From positions 1-64,000 of the forward strand of contig JADJBL010000024.1 of assembly GCA_016703765.1 (NCBI GenBank): a DNA stretch of 64,000 bases, written 5' to 3'. Position numbers and translations under genes: made by a program. Under the pieces are notes generated by a model, which was not told the origin of the DNA, did no database searches, and saw nothing but the letters and a program-made list of their open reading frames with translations. This document shows, piece after piece, positions 42,000-51,940 of this stretch. This stretch comes from Saprospirales bacterium. Its GTDB lineage: Bacteria; Bacteroidota; Bacteroidia; Chitinophagales; Saprospiraceae. Positions within the stretch are counted from its first letter, which is position 1. Each line of letters starts with the position of its first letter.

Positions 42000-43280
42000 A
42001 TGAACGTTTTATTGCTTGGAAACGGCGGACGCGAGCATGCCTTTGCATGGAAAATAAGCGGGAGCCCCCTGTGCTCCAGGCTTTATATCGCGCCGGGAAA
42101 TGCCGGCACTGCCTCCTGCGGAGAAAATGTGCCCATTTCTCCAGAAGACTTCCCCGCCTTGAAAGCTTTCTGCCTGGAGCATTCCATTGGTTTTGTGGTG
42201 GTTGGGCCCGAAGCGCCTCTGGTGAAAGGGATCTACGATTATTTTGCAGGCGATCCCGAGCTTCGGGACATTCCTTTCCTAGGCCCTTCGCGCGAGGGCG
42301 CCCAGTTGGAGGGAAGCAAAGCTTATGCAAAAGCCTTTATGAGGGAATTCGATATCCCCACCGCCGCCTACCGCGAATTCCCGACCAAGCAATTGCCGGA
42401 GGGGCCATCGTACCTGGCCTCCCAGGCGCCTCCCTACGTCCTGAAAGCCGATGGCCTGGCCGCCGGCAAAGGGGTCGTCATCTGCCAGACGCTGGAAGAG
42501 GCGCAGCTCGAATTGAAGGCTATGCTCGGCGGAAAATTCGGACAGGCAAGCGCCAGGGTCGTCATCGAGCAATTCCTCAGCGGGATCGAATTCTCCGTAT
42601 TCATCCTCACCGATGGAAAATCATGGGTGCTGCTCCCGGAGGCCAAGGACTACAAACGCATCGGCGAGGGAGATACCGGCCCGAATACGGGCGGGATGGG
42701 CGCCGTTTCGCCCGTGCCCTTTGCCGACGAGGCGATGATGGAAAAAGTCCGCAAGCAAATCATCGAACCGACCATCCGGGGCATCCAGCAGCGAAAAATA
42801 AGCTACCACGGCTTTATTTTCTTCGGCCTGATCGTCGTAGGAGGAGCCCCTTTCGTCATCGAATACAACTGCCGCATGGGCGACCCGGAAACGGAGGTCG
42901 TGTTTCCGCGCCTGCGCTCCGATTTGCTGGAATTGCTATTCGCCGTGCCCTCCGGCCGCCTTCCGGAAATGACCCTCGACGTCGATCCCCGCTTCGCCGC
43001 CACCGTCTTTCTCGTCTCCGGAGGATACCCCGAGGCCTACGAGAAAGGCAAGCCCATCGACGGGCTTTCTCTTGTCGAAAACAGCATCCCTTTCCACGCC
43101 GGAACAACCCGCGAAGGAGAACAGGTGTTAACCAACGGAGGCAGGGTTTTAGCCCTCACTTCTTTTGGCGACAGCATAGAAGAAGCCGTGCGGACCTCGC
43201 TGAAAAATGCCGAAAGGGTGAGCTTTGATGGGAAGTATTATAGAAGAGATATAGGCTTTGATCTGGTGATTAGTGACTAG
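42000..43280 (+). CDS. purD: Phosphoribosylamine--glycine ligase
   Basis: 426 residues, full length. MNVLLLGNGGREHAFAWKI is the family start. The ATP-grasp core has YVLKADGLAAGKGVVICQT, GEGDTGPNTGGMGAVSPVP and VIEYNCRMGDPETEVVFPRL. PurD catalyses the second step of purine synthesis, making glycinamide ribonucleotide. The last five codons (ending VISD and the stop) are made of the 7-base repeat units of the hairpin array that follows, so the natural C-terminus may have been altered by that array. Confidence 0.96.
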   Translation: MNVLLLGNGGREHAFAWKISGSPLCSRLYIAPGNAGTASCGENVPISPEDFPALKAFCLEHSIGFVVVGPEAPLVKGIYDYFAGDPELRDIPFLGPSREGAQLEGSKAYAKAFMREFDIPTAAYREFPTKQLPEGPSYLASQAPPYVLKADGLAAGKGVVICQTLEEAQLELKAMLGGKFGQASARVVIEQFLSGIEFSVFILTDGKSWVLLPEAKDYKRIGEGDTGPNTGGMGAVSPVPFADEAMMEKVRKQIIEPTIRGIQQRKISYHGFIFFGLIVVGGAPFVIEYNCRMGDPETEVVFPRLRSDLLELLFAVPSGRLPEMTLDVDPRFAATVFLVSGGYPEAYEKGKPIDGLSLVENSIPFHAGTTREGEQVLTNGGRVLALTSFGDSIEEAVRTSLKNAERVSFDGKYYRRDIGFDLVISD

Positions 43281-43320
43281 TGACTGGTGACTAGTCACTG
43301 ATCACCAGTCACCAGTCACT
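43265..43320. repeat. Array of eight 7-base units, four direct and four inverted (hairpin)
   Basis: The 56 bases divide exactly into heptamers: GGTGATT, AGTGACT, AGTGACT, GGTGACT, then the inverted forms AGTCACT, GATCACC, AGTCACC, AGTCACT. Bases 43279-43292 and 43307-43320 are perfect complements. The array begins inside the last codons of purD and includes its stop. It may act as a terminator between purD and murF-alr, although the downstream gene begins only 11 bases later. Confidence 0.85.
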
Positions 43321-43331
43321 ATAATAAAATA

Positions 43332-45806
43332 ATGCCCTACTCCATACTCCATATTCGCGAAATTCTCCAGGCCTCCTGGCTCAACGACCCGCCGATCGAG
43401 CGGCAGGTGGAGCATTTGCTGCACGACAGCCGGCAGATCCTTTTCCCGGATCTGGCCTTGTTCTTCGCCCTCGTGGGGCCCAGGCAGGATGGACATCGCT
43501 TTATCCGGGAGGCTTATGCGGCCGGGGTCAGAAATTTTGTGGTGTCGAAAGCAGTGCCGGTCGAACGGTACCCGGAGGCCAATTTCCTGAAAGTCGAAGA
43601 CGGCGCCCGGGCCATGCAAACGCTGGCCGCCTATCACCGCAAGCAATTCGACATTCCGGTGATCGGCATTACGGGGAGCAACGGAAAGACCATCGTCAAG
43701 GAATGGCTCTACCAGTTGCTTCAGGACCATTACCACATCGTCCGAAGTCCCAAAAGTTATAATTCCCAGATCGGCGTCCCGCTTTCGGTCTGGCAAATGC
43801 AGGAATCTCACGAACTGGCGATTTTCGAAGCGGGCATCTCCCAAATGGGGGAAATGGAGCACCTGGCCGAAGTCATCCGGCCCACCATGGGGGTCATCAC
43901 CAATATCGGCGACGCGCATAACGAAGGCTTCCCTTCCCTGGAACTCAAACTCAGGGAAAAAATCGGGCTTTTCTTCAGCGCCGAACCCATCATCTACCGA
44001 AACGACGACGAGCTCATCGGCCGGGTTTTGCGAGAAACCTACCCGGACAAAAAACTCTTTTGCTGGTCCGGCGCCGGCCGCGAGGCCGACCTGCACATCG
44101 GCGAGCTGCGCTTTTCCCGCAACGGGGCCGCCATGGACGGCGACTTCGGCGGAGAATCCTTTACCGTCGAAGTCCCTTTCACCGACGGAGCCTCTATCGA
44201 AAATGCCCTCCACTGCCTGGCTGTTTTGTTGTCCCTCGGCCACCCGGTTGCCGAAGCGGCCAGGCGTCTGGCCCGGCTCGAACCCGTGGCCATGCGCCTG
44301 GAGTTGAAAGCCGGTATCGACAATTGCACCCTCATCAACGACTCCTACAATTCGGATCTGAGCTCCCTGGCCATCGCCCTCCATTTCCTACAGCAACAGG
44401 GAGGCCATACCCACCGCACCCTCATCCTGTCCGATATCCTCCAGAGCGGGAAAAAAGCCCGCGAGCTCTACCGACAGGTAGCCGGACTGGTCGTGGAAAA
44501 AAAGGTGGACGCCTTCATCGGCATCGGATCCGAGGTGGTTCATATCCGCCCCTTCCTTCCCGACAGTCTGCCGGCCTCCTTTTTTGCCGATACCGAAGAA
44601 TTTCTCCGACAGCTCGAGCCCCATGCGTTTCGCAATCAGACTATTCTGTTGAAAGGCGCCAGGGCCTTCCATTTCGAACAGATCGCAAACCGGCTTTCCC
44701 AGAAGGCCCATAAAACCGTCCTGGAAATCAACCTCGACGCCCTTCGCCATAATCTCCACGTGTTCCAGCGCCTCCTTCAGCCGGGGGTGAAGACCATGGT
44801 GATGGTAAAAGCCTCCGCCTATGGCTCCGGCGCTACGGAGGTAGCCCGCCTGCTCGAACTCCAGCGGGTCGATTACCTCGGCGTGGCCTACGCAGATGAG
44901 GGGGTGGAATTGCGAAAAGCGGATATCCGGCTCCCCATTCTGGTGCTCAATCCCGAAGAGGCGAGCTTCGACCTCCTCTTCCGCTACCAGCTCGAACCCG
45001 AGATATACAGCGTGGGATTGTTGAAAAAATTTCTCGAAGCCCTTCCGGAGGATATCGGACAATTTCAAATCCACCTCAAACTGGAAACGGGAATGAATCG
45101 GCTGGGGCTTTCGGGAAAAGATATTCCGGAGCTGCTCGAATTGCTGAAGAAAGCTCCGGCGGTGCGCGTAGCCAGCGTGCTCTCCCACCTGGCCGCGAGC
45201 GAGGACCCCGTCCAGGACGAATATACCCACGGGCAGGCCCGGCGTTTTGACGAGGGCTACGAGCCCCTGGCCGAAGGCCTCGGATACCGGCCCCTGCGGC
45301 ACTTGCTCAACTCCGGGGGCATCGTCCGTTTCCGGCAATACCAGATGGACATGGTTCGTTTGGGAATCGGATTGTATGGGGTGGAAAACAGCAGGGAATT
45401 AAGGGGGCTCCTACGCCCGGTCCTCACCCTGAAGGCCACCGTGTCACAGATCCGGGAAATCGCGAGCGGGGAAACCGTGGGCTACGGCAGGCATGGGGTG
45501 GCGAATACCCCCAAGCGGATCGCTACGATCAGCATCGGCTATGCCGACGGATTGCTGCGGTTGGCGGGCAATGGCCGTTTTCAGGTCCTGATCCGCGGAC
45601 GAAGAGCGCCGACTTTCGGCAACGTCTGCATGGATATGACCATGATAGACGTCACCGGGGTAGGCGACGCAAGCGAAGGGGATGAAGTAATCCTTTTCGG
45701 AAACGAACTCCCCGTGGAAGAGCTGGCAACAGCCCTGCAAACCATCCCCTATGAAGTCCTGACCAACCTGTCCGAACGCCTCAAACGCGTTTATTGGCAG
45801 GAGTAA
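43332..45806 (+). CDS. Bifunctional MurF ligase / alanine racemase
   Basis: 824 residues. The MurF half (about 1-455) has the ATP loop GITGSNGKTIVKEWL, the IFEAGISQMGEMEHL metal site and LINDSYNSD. The alanine racemase half (about 460-824) has MVMVKASAYGSGA with the PLP lysine, a TGMNRLGL motif, HLLNSGGI, the catalytic tyrosine region GETVGYGRHGV, and CMDMTMIDVTG. The enzyme makes D-alanine and adds D-Ala-D-Ala to the muramyl tripeptide, so it links two steps of peptidoglycan precursor synthesis in the cytoplasm. The fusion is known across Bacteroidota. No break is visible. Confidence 0.95.
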   Translation: MPYSILHIREILQASWLNDPPIERQVEHLLHDSRQILFPDLALFFALVGPRQDGHRFIREAYAAGVRNFVVSKAVPVERYPEANFLKVEDGARAMQTLAAYHRKQFDIPVIGITGSNGKTIVKEWLYQLLQDHYHIVRSPKSYNSQIGVPLSVWQMQESHELAIFEAGISQMGEMEHLAEVIRPTMGVITNIGDAHNEGFPSLELKLREKIGLFFSAEPIIYRNDDELIGRVLRETYPDKKLFCWSGAGREADLHIGELRFSRNGAAMDGDFGGESFTVEVPFTDGASIENALHCLAVLLSLGHPVAEAARRLARLEPVAMRLELKAGIDNCTLINDSYNSDLSSLAIALHFLQQQGGHTHRTLILSDILQSGKKARELYRQVAGLVVEKKVDAFIGIGSEVVHIRPFLPDSLPASFFADTEEFLRQLEPHAFRNQTILLKGARAFHFEQIANRLSQKAHKTVLEINLDALRHNLHVFQRLLQPGVKTMVMVKASAYGSGATEVARLLELQRVDYLGVAYADEGVELRKADIRLPILVLNPEEASFDLLFRYQLEPEIYSVGLLKKFLEALPEDIGQFQIHLKLETGMNRLGLSGKDIPELLELLKKAPAVRVASVLSHLAASEDPVQDEYTHGQARRFDEGYEPLAEGLGYRPLRHLLNSGGIVRFRQYQMDMVRLGIGLYGVENSRELRGLLRPVLTLKATVSQIREIASGETVGYGRHGVANTPKRIATISIGYADGLLRLAGNGRFQVLIRGRRAPTFGNVCMDMTMIDVTGVGDASEGDEVILFGNELPVEELATALQTIPYEVLTNLSERLKRVYWQE

Positions 45807-45819
45807 ACTGGAAAATTGC

Positions 45820-45827
45820 TAACTTTG
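45820..45827 (+). promoter_or_regulatory. Bacteroidota -7 promoter box (TAACTTTG)
   Basis: TAACTTTG matches TAnnTTTG. A TTG at 45794-45796 lies 23 bases upstream, a little far from the usual spacing. It would drive the chaperone operon beginning at 45879. Confidence 0.55.
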
Positions 45828-45878
45828 CGGCCGCCTTCGACGAAGGCATTACAAAATTTTTAATAAAACTACTACCCG

Positions 45879-47867
45879 ATGATACGCAATCGTTTTTTCC
45901 TGTTCCTGGCCTTGATGCTCGCCTGGGTCATCGCTGCCGATGCGCAGAAAGAAAAATCCAAAACCAAGGAGGAGGACCCGATCCTTTTTACCGTGAACGG
46001 CGAGCCGGTCCGGGTTTCCGAATTCACCTATATCTATACGAAGACGAACGGGCCGCGGGCCAACTTTTCGAAGCAATCCCTGGAGGAATACCTGGAATTG
46101 TACCAGCGTTTCAAACTCAAGGTCCAGAAGGCCAAAGCCATGCGGCTCGACACCATCCCCGCCCTCAAGACCGAACTGGAAGGGTATCGCCGCCAACTTG
46201 CAGATTCTTACCTGATCGATCGCGAAGTGACCGAGCGCCTGGTCGAAGAAGCCTATAAATATACGCTGGAAGACGTGGATATCAGCCACATCCTCGTGTT
46301 GATCCCCGGCGACGGGCAGGACACTATGCGGTCCTTCCAGAAAATAACCGACGCCAAATCCATGCTGGAAATGGGCGAGCCCTTCGACAGCGTGGCGGTC
46401 AAATTTTCGGAAGACAAATCTGCGAGAACGAACTTCGGGCATGTGGGCTACGTGACCGCGCTGTTTCCCAAAGGCTTGTACAAAATGGAAAAAGCCGCCT
46501 ATACCGCGCCGATCGGCCGCCTGGTCGGCCCCATCCGCACTGGGGCAGGGTATCACCTTCTGATGGTCCACGGCCGCAGACCGGCCCGCGGCGAGGTGGA
46601 ATGCGCCCATATCCTGGTCCGCAAATCCACGGAAACCGGAGTGCTCAAGGATGCCAAAGGACGGATCGATAGTATTTACCAGGCCCTCGAGGCCGGAACC
46701 AGCTTTGAGGAGCTGGCCAGGGTGACTTCCGAGGACAAGCGCACCAACCTCAAAGGGGGGCATATCGGCGTGTTCGGGATCAACCGCTTTGAAAGATCCT
46801 TTGAAGACGCCGCTTTCAACCTGGAAAAAGAGGGAACCTACTCCAAACCCTTTGAAACCACTGCCGGCTGGCATATCATCAAACTCATTTCCAAGCGCCC
46901 GGTCGGCCCCTACAATACCGCCAAAGCGGGTCTGATGACCAAAATAAAAGACGACACCCGTTTTGAAGAAGCCAAGGTGTCCATGGTCGAACGCATCAAA
47001 AAGGATAATGATTTCAAGGAGTTTAATACAACCCTCAGCAGCTTCGCCGACACTTTAACAAAGGATTTCCTGACGTATAAATGGAAAGCGCCGGAGACCA
47101 AGCCGCAGGCCATCCTCTTTGCCTTCGGTTCTAAATACAAAGCCTCGCTCGGCGATTTTATGGACTTTCTCGACCGTTCATCCCGGAAGCGCATCCGCCT
47201 GGCCAATACGCCGGTAGCCGATGCCGTCAAGAGCCTGTACGACGAGTTCGTCGTCGAGCAGACCCTGAAATTTGAAGAGCAGCAACTCGAAACCAAGTAT
47301 CCCGAATTCAAAGCCCTCATGCGGGAATACGAAGAAGGGATCCTTCTGTTCGAAGCGACCAAAATGATCGTATGGGACAAGGCCGCGCAGGATACTGTCG
47401 GGCTGGAACAATTTTACCAGACCATCAAAGGCAAATACGCATGGGGAGAACGGGCCGAGTTGAGCGTGTACTCCCTCAACAGCCTGGAATCCGGTATGCT
47501 CGACCGCGTGCAGAAATTCGCAGCTAAAAATACGCCGGAAGAGGTGTTGAAAAAATTCAACGTAGGCCAGGATACGATTCTGGTGTACGGGACCAAAACG
47601 GTGGAAAAAGGCCGCAGCAAACTGGTCGAAAATATGGCCTGGGAGGTCGGCGCCTACTCCACCCCCGAAGTAAACGAGCGGGAAAAAACCCTCAGCTTTG
47701 TCAAGATCGAAAAGATCATTCCCAAAGCCGAAAAGACGCTGGATGAAGCAAGAGGCTATATCATCGCCGATTACCAGGACTACCTCGAAAAACTGTGGGT
47801 GGAGGAACTCAAAAAAGAGTACCCCGTCAAAGTGCATGAAGAAGTATTCCGCAGCCTGATTAAATAA
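45879..47867 (+). CDS. Periplasmic peptidylprolyl isomerase with two PpiC domains
   Basis: 662 residues. A signal peptide (FFLFLALMLAWVIAADAQ) is followed by a SurA-like helical chaperone region and two parvulin domains: at about 128-225 (VDISHILVLI, GYHLLMVHGR) and about 235-345 (VECAHILVRKS, AGWHIIKLISKRP). A long helical C-terminal chaperone region follows. Such proteins escort outer-membrane proteins through the periplasm. It is the first of three consecutive PPIase-type genes, with the next starting 4 bases after its stop. It has its own candidate promoter at 45820. Confidence 0.92.
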   Translation: MIRNRFFLFLALMLAWVIAADAQKEKSKTKEEDPILFTVNGEPVRVSEFTYIYTKTNGPRANFSKQSLEEYLELYQRFKLKVQKAKAMRLDTIPALKTELEGYRRQLADSYLIDREVTERLVEEAYKYTLEDVDISHILVLIPGDGQDTMRSFQKITDAKSMLEMGEPFDSVAVKFSEDKSARTNFGHVGYVTALFPKGLYKMEKAAYTAPIGRLVGPIRTGAGYHLLMVHGRRPARGEVECAHILVRKSTETGVLKDAKGRIDSIYQALEAGTSFEELARVTSEDKRTNLKGGHIGVFGINRFERSFEDAAFNLEKEGTYSKPFETTAGWHIIKLISKRPVGPYNTAKAGLMTKIKDDTRFEEAKVSMVERIKKDNDFKEFNTTLSSFADTLTKDFLTYKWKAPETKPQAILFAFGSKYKASLGDFMDFLDRSSRKRIRLANTPVADAVKSLYDEFVVEQTLKFEEQQLETKYPEFKALMREYEEGILLFEATKMIVWDKAAQDTVGLEQFYQTIKGKYAWGERAELSVYSLNSLESGMLDRVQKFAAKNTPEEVLKKFNVGQDTILVYGTKTVEKGRSKLVENMAWEVGAYSTPEVNEREKTLSFVKIEKIIPKAEKTLDEARGYIIADYQDYLEKLWVEELKKEYPVKVHEEVFRSLIK

Positions 47868-47871
47868 CCCG

Positions 47872-48743
47872 ATGAATAAAAAAATCCTGCTCCGGCGATC
47901 TGGTATGTCCTCGCTCTATGGATCTCACTCCTGGGGGCTTGCCAGCCCGCATCCGTTAAAAACGATCCCAACAACCGGGCCCTGGCCAAGGTGCATAATA
48001 AGACCCTGTACCTGGCCGATCTGGAAGGCATGATCCCCGCAGAAACCTCCTCGGAAGACAGCGCGCAGATCATCAATGCCTATATCGAGCGCTGGGTGCG
48101 GGATGCGGCCCTGATGTACGAGGCGGAACGAAATGTGCCCAAAGATCTCAATATCGACAAGCTCGTCAGGGATTACCGGGCCTCCCTCATCCGCCATACC
48201 TACGAGAAGATCCTCATCGAACAACTCCTCGACTCCACGGTCACCACAAAGCAGCTAACGGATTACTACAAGGATAACGAAGATCAATTCAAGCTCGGAA
48301 GCGATATCGCAAGGTGCCGCTTTATCCAGTTGCCCAAGAGAGCGCCCGATCTGGCCCGTTTCGAAAAACTCTGGAAAAGCGACAAAGTGGAGGACTTCCA
48401 GTTGATGGTGGCCTACTGCAACGACCTTGCGGTGGCCAAACTCCTCGACGACAGCCTTTGGTACGGACTTCCCGAATTGCAAGCCCAATGGCCCGGCAAC
48501 CCCGGCGAATTGAGTAGCGTGCAGCCCGGCAAAAAAATTACGCGGCGCGATGAAAACTTCATCTACTATTTCCAGATGGGCCAGGTCATACGGGAAAAGG
48601 AATCCGCTCCTCTTTCCTACGTGGCCGAGCAGATAAAAAAAATGATCCTGCACCAGCGGAAAATGAAACTCTTTGACGAAACCAGGGAAAATATGTACCA
48701 GGATGCCCTCAAGCGCAACCAGGTCAGCGTTTATCAGAATTAG
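47872..48743 (+). CDS. Lipoprotein SurA-like periplasmic chaperone without clear PPIase domain, one frameshift
   Basis: About 290 residues after joining. The ATG at 47872 starts MNKKILL; one missing C near 47892-47893 shifts the frame, and the corrected reading continues as a lipoprotein signal peptide ending SLLGACQP. The rest ([17 protein letters not shown], then [16 protein letters not shown]) resembles the N-terminal helical chaperone arm of SurA, and the C-terminal half has no parvulin signature I can see. As in other Bacteroidota it lies between two PpiC genes, so a role as partner chaperone for outer-membrane proteins is likely. In the uncorrected sequence the first usable start would be near 47991 and the protein would lose its lipobox. 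Confidence 0.75.
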
Positions 48744-48762
48744 CACTTTGAAAAATACCGCG

Positions 48763-50127
48763 ATGCCAAACCTCCTCTCTTTTTTCAGCCGGTTTATCCC
48801 GACACTTTTGTTCCTGACCCTGGCCCTGCAAACCGGCCTTTCCCAAAAATCGACCATCGACAAGGTGGTCGCCACCGTCGGAGGAGAACTCATCCTCCTG
48901 TCGGAGATCGAAGAACAAAAAGCGGCCCTCGAAGCCCAGCAAGGCGGCCTCCCGCCGGAAGCCTCCTGCCTTATCCTCGATAATATCATGGCCCAGAAAC
49001 TCCTGGTCAACCAGGCTAAACTCGACAGTATCATCGTGCTCGACGCCGAAGTGGAAGCCCAGCTGGACCTTCGCATCGAGCAGATCCTGGCCTATATGAA
49101 CAACGACTACCAGCAGTTTGAGGACTATTATGGCCAGACCGTTACCCAGGTCAAGGATCAGTTCCGCAATGAATTGCGCGACCAGATACTCGCGGAGAGA
49201 ATGCGCGGCCAGGTTCTCACGGGCATCACCGTTACCCCTGCGGAGGTGAAGGCCTTTTTCAGCCGCATTCCAGCCGACAGCCTTCCGTATTTCAACTCCG
49301 AGGTGGAGGTATCGGAAATTGTGTACCGCCCAAAAATCAACGAAGCGGAACGCAAGATCGCCATGGACAAATTGACCGATTTGCGCGAACGTATCCTCGT
49401 CAAAGGGGAGGATTTTGCGGCCCTGGCCCAAAAATACTCCGACGATTTCGCCTCCGGCCGCATCGGCGGAGACCTGGGCTTGACCAAGCGTGGGAAATTC
49501 GTGCCCAATTTCGAGGCGGCAGCCTATAATCTGGAAGTCGATGAAATTTCATCCATCGTGGAGACCGAGTTCGGTTTTCACATTATCCAGTTGCTCGAAA
49601 GGCGCGGCAATTCCATCCATACCCGGCATATCCTTATCAAGCCGGAAATTACGGAAGACGACCTGAAACTGGCGGAGGAAAAACTGGACAGTGTCCGCGA
49701 ACTGATCCTGACCGACTCCGTGGTATTTTCAAAAGCCTTAAAAGATTTTGGCTTTAAAGACGTGCAGAGTTTCAACAACGACGGCCGGATGATCAACCAG
49801 CGAACGGGCAACAATTTCTTCGAAATCGCCGACCTCGAACCCGATATCTATTTCGCCCTCGACACCCTGGAAATAGGCGAAATTTCTGCTCCTTTCGCTT
49901 TTCGTTCGCCCAGCGGCGAAATACTGTTCCGCATGGTAAAACTCGTCTCCCGAAGCAATCCCCACCGGGCCAACCTCCGCGAAGACTATTCGAAAATTCA
50001 GGCCGCAGCCGTGGAGGAAAAGAAAAACATCCTCCTCAACGAATGGGTGCAGGAGAAAGTGTTCAGCACTTTTATCTCCATCGATCCCCTATTTGCCGAC
50101 TGCCCCACATTGGAAAAATGGAGATAA
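48763..50127 (+). CDS. SurA-like peptidylprolyl isomerase
   Basis: 454 residues from the ATG at 48763; an upstream in-frame start at 48673 lies inside the previous gene. A signal peptide ([14 protein letters not shown]) precedes [23 protein letters not shown], the classic SurA start. The helical chaperone region is followed by a parvulin domain at about 170-275 ([42 protein letters not shown]) and a degenerate second one ([10 protein letters not shown]). It assists folding of outer-membrane proteins. It is the last gene of the chaperone operon, followed by a terminator. Confidence 0.93.
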   Translation: MPNLLSFFSRFIPTLLFLTLALQTGLSQKSTIDKVVATVGGELILLSEIEEQKAALEAQQGGLPPEASCLILDNIMAQKLLVNQAKLDSIIVLDAEVEAQLDLRIEQILAYMNNDYQQFEDYYGQTVTQVKDQFRNELRDQILAERMRGQVLTGITVTPAEVKAFFSRIPADSLPYFNSEVEVSEIVYRPKINEAERKIAMDKLTDLRERILVKGEDFAALAQKYSDDFASGRIGGDLGLTKRGKFVPNFEAAAYNLEVDEISSIVETEFGFHIIQLLERRGNSIHTRHILIKPEITEDDLKLAEEKLDSVRELILTDSVVFSKALKDFGFKDVQSFNNDGRMINQRTGNNFFEIADLEPDIYFALDTLEIGEISAPFAFRSPSGEILFRMVKLVSRSNPHRANLREDYSKIQAAAVEEKKNILLNEWVQEKVFSTFISIDPLFADCPTLEKWR

Positions 50128-50163
50128 AAAAGAAGGGCGGCTTACAGGCCACCCTTCTTTTTT
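50126..50163. terminator. Hairpin terminator at the surA-like gene end
   Basis: AAAAAAGAAGGG and CCCTTCTTTTTT form a stem with one mismatch near the top and a loop of about eight bases, starting at the stop of the chaperone gene. The flanking A and T runs would allow it to work in both directions. Confidence 0.8.
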
Positions 50164-50201
50164 AATTCAGTGCATCCATTTCTTCTTAAAAAATGCAGAT
50201 A
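50163..50201 (-). pseudogene. Remnant of a second POT transporter C-terminus
   Basis: On the minus strand this stretch reads SAFFKKKWMH and a stop, very like the end of the intact transporter next to it (TPFLKKWMHGVN). At DNA level GCATCCATTTCTTC is shared at 50172-50185 and in the intact gene end. It looks like the 3' tail of a tandem copy whose body has been lost; each tail has its own hairpin. Confidence 0.55.
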
Positions 50202-50240
50202 AAAAGAATGGCGTCCGCCTGAGGCGGACGCCATTCTTTT
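50202..50240. terminator. Perfect 18-base hairpin terminator after the POT transporter
   Basis: AAAAGAATGGCGTCCGCC (50202-50219) and its exact complement (50223-50240) flank the 3-base loop TGA. It directly abuts the stop of the transporter (50242) on the minus strand, with T runs on both sides. Confidence 0.85.
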
Positions 50241-50241
50241 A

Positions 50242-51806
50242 TTAATTCACCCCATGCATCCATTTCTTCAGGAAAGGGGTCAGCAGGAGCAGTAATACCG
50301 CCGCGGCGAGCACCACGTAAACGCCCCACATCAAATACACATCTGCAAAAGCTTTCAGGGCCGTCGCGCTGCTCGTGTCTTCGCCCGGAGCGGCGATGAG
50401 CTTCCCGAGTTCGCCCGCGATCTTGTGGGCAAAAGCGATAGACAAAAACCAGGCGCCCATCACAAAACCGACGACTTTGGCCGGGGCCAGCTTGGTCACG
50501 ACGGAAAGCCCGACCGGAGAAAGACTCAATTCGCCGGTGGTATGGAACAGGTACATCCCCAGCAGGAAGATCAGCGGGATCAAGGTGCCCTGATCGGCCG
50601 TGCCGATGACGCTTCGAATACCCCAGACGATTACGAAATATCCTATAGCCAACTGGATCAGACCGTAGAAAAACTTCATGGGCGTTCGAGGCTCCCTGTT
50701 AGACTTGCCCAGTTTGACCCAAATCCAGGAAAAGACCGGGGCGAGCAAGATGATGTACAAGGGGTTGAGCGCCTGCAATTGAGAGGCCTCCATTCCGTGC
50801 AGGTTCACATACCTGTCCGTTAGAATGTTAAGCGAACCGCCTGCCTGCTCGAAAAGAATCCAGAAGATCATGTGGAAGAAGAACAGGAAGAGAAAGACAA
50901 TCATACGCTGGCCCTCTTCCTTGTCTTTTGCCGTAAGGGAGGTATAGACAATATATCCTATGATGGCCAGACCTCCGATAACGAGGATATAGCTGGTTAC
51001 GCCTTCTGCGTTGATCAGCAGGAAAAAACCGGAATAACGGCCAGGGCGCCGATGATAATGAGCACTTGCTTGCTGAGACCGAACATGTAGGGCTTCTTGT
51101 AGTCCACCGGATCGGGAGGAGTGCCTTTGTCTTCAAATTCGCGCATGTTGCGCCAGAATACGATCACCCCTAAAACCATGCCGAGGCCGGCGGCCAGGAA
51201 ACCCAGCGACCAGTCGATGCGCTCGCCGAGGTAACCGCAGGTGATCGGCGCCAGGAAAGCCCCGATATTGATACCCATGTAAAAGATGGTGAAGGCGCCG
51301 TCTTTCCGGGTATCGTTCTTTTCATAAAACGTCCCGAGGAAGCTGGAGATATTGGGCTTGAAAAAGCCGTTCCCCACCGTGAGCATGGCTAAACCGAGGA
51401 AGAAGGTCGTCTCCCCGAGATCCGCTCCTGCCGTACCTGCCAGCATAAACTGCCCGCCGGCCATGAGGATACCCCCTGTGATCACCGCATTGCGGAAACC
51501 CATGATCTTGTCGGCAAGCAATCCACCGATGATAGGCGCTGCATACAACAGGGCGTTGTAAGCGCCGTAAATGCCATAAGCCCTTGCATCTCCATCGCCT
51601 TGCGCCAATTGCTCAAACAACACTTTGGTCATGTACAAAATGAGCAGGGCTCGCATGCCGTAAAAAGAAAAGCGCTCCCAAAGCTCTGCGAAAAAGAGCG
51701 TAAAGAGCGCTTTTGGGTGGACCTTGCGCTGGGAGTAGACCACCAGGGGTATCCAGATAAGGACAAACACCCAACCGAAGATTAGTAGACCTAATGCGAA
51801 ATCCAT
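50242..51806 (-). CDS. POT-family (proton-coupled peptide) transporter, one frameshift
   Basis: About 521 residues after joining, with the 12 or more membrane helices of the MFS peptide transporters. The family motif near helix 1 is KALFTLFFAELWERFSFYGM (with ExxERFxxYG), and FYMGINIGAFLAP and FFFHMIFWILFEQAGGSL are further signatures. It imports di- and tripeptides using the proton gradient. The first frame stops at 51015. One missing T (A on the plus strand) in the run at 51023-51028 restores FFLLINAEG and the rest. A perfect terminator follows. A remnant of a second copy lies just beyond. Confidence 0.93.
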
Positions 51807-51848
51807 AAGTTCTTTTGTTAGAGGTTAAGTTTAGTTGCCAATGCCCGC

Positions 51849-51856
51849 CAAATATA
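51849..51856 (-). promoter_or_regulatory. Bacteroidota -7 promoter box of the POT transporter (TATATTTG, minus strand)
   Basis: CAAATATA on the plus strand reads TATATTTG on the coding strand, matching TAnnTTTG, 43 bases upstream of the ATG at 51806. Confidence 0.55.
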
Positions 51857-51940
51857 GATTTTTTATTACGCAAACCTAATGAAAGAAGTCTAAAATTCCG
51901 GAAAGACCGCTTTTGGCCTATTAAGCTGCGCCACACTCCT

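Noticed and set aside
43265..43320. CRISPR-like short repeat array
   Set aside because: Units are 7 bases with no unique spacers and the second half is inverted, so it is a hairpin array and not a CRISPR.
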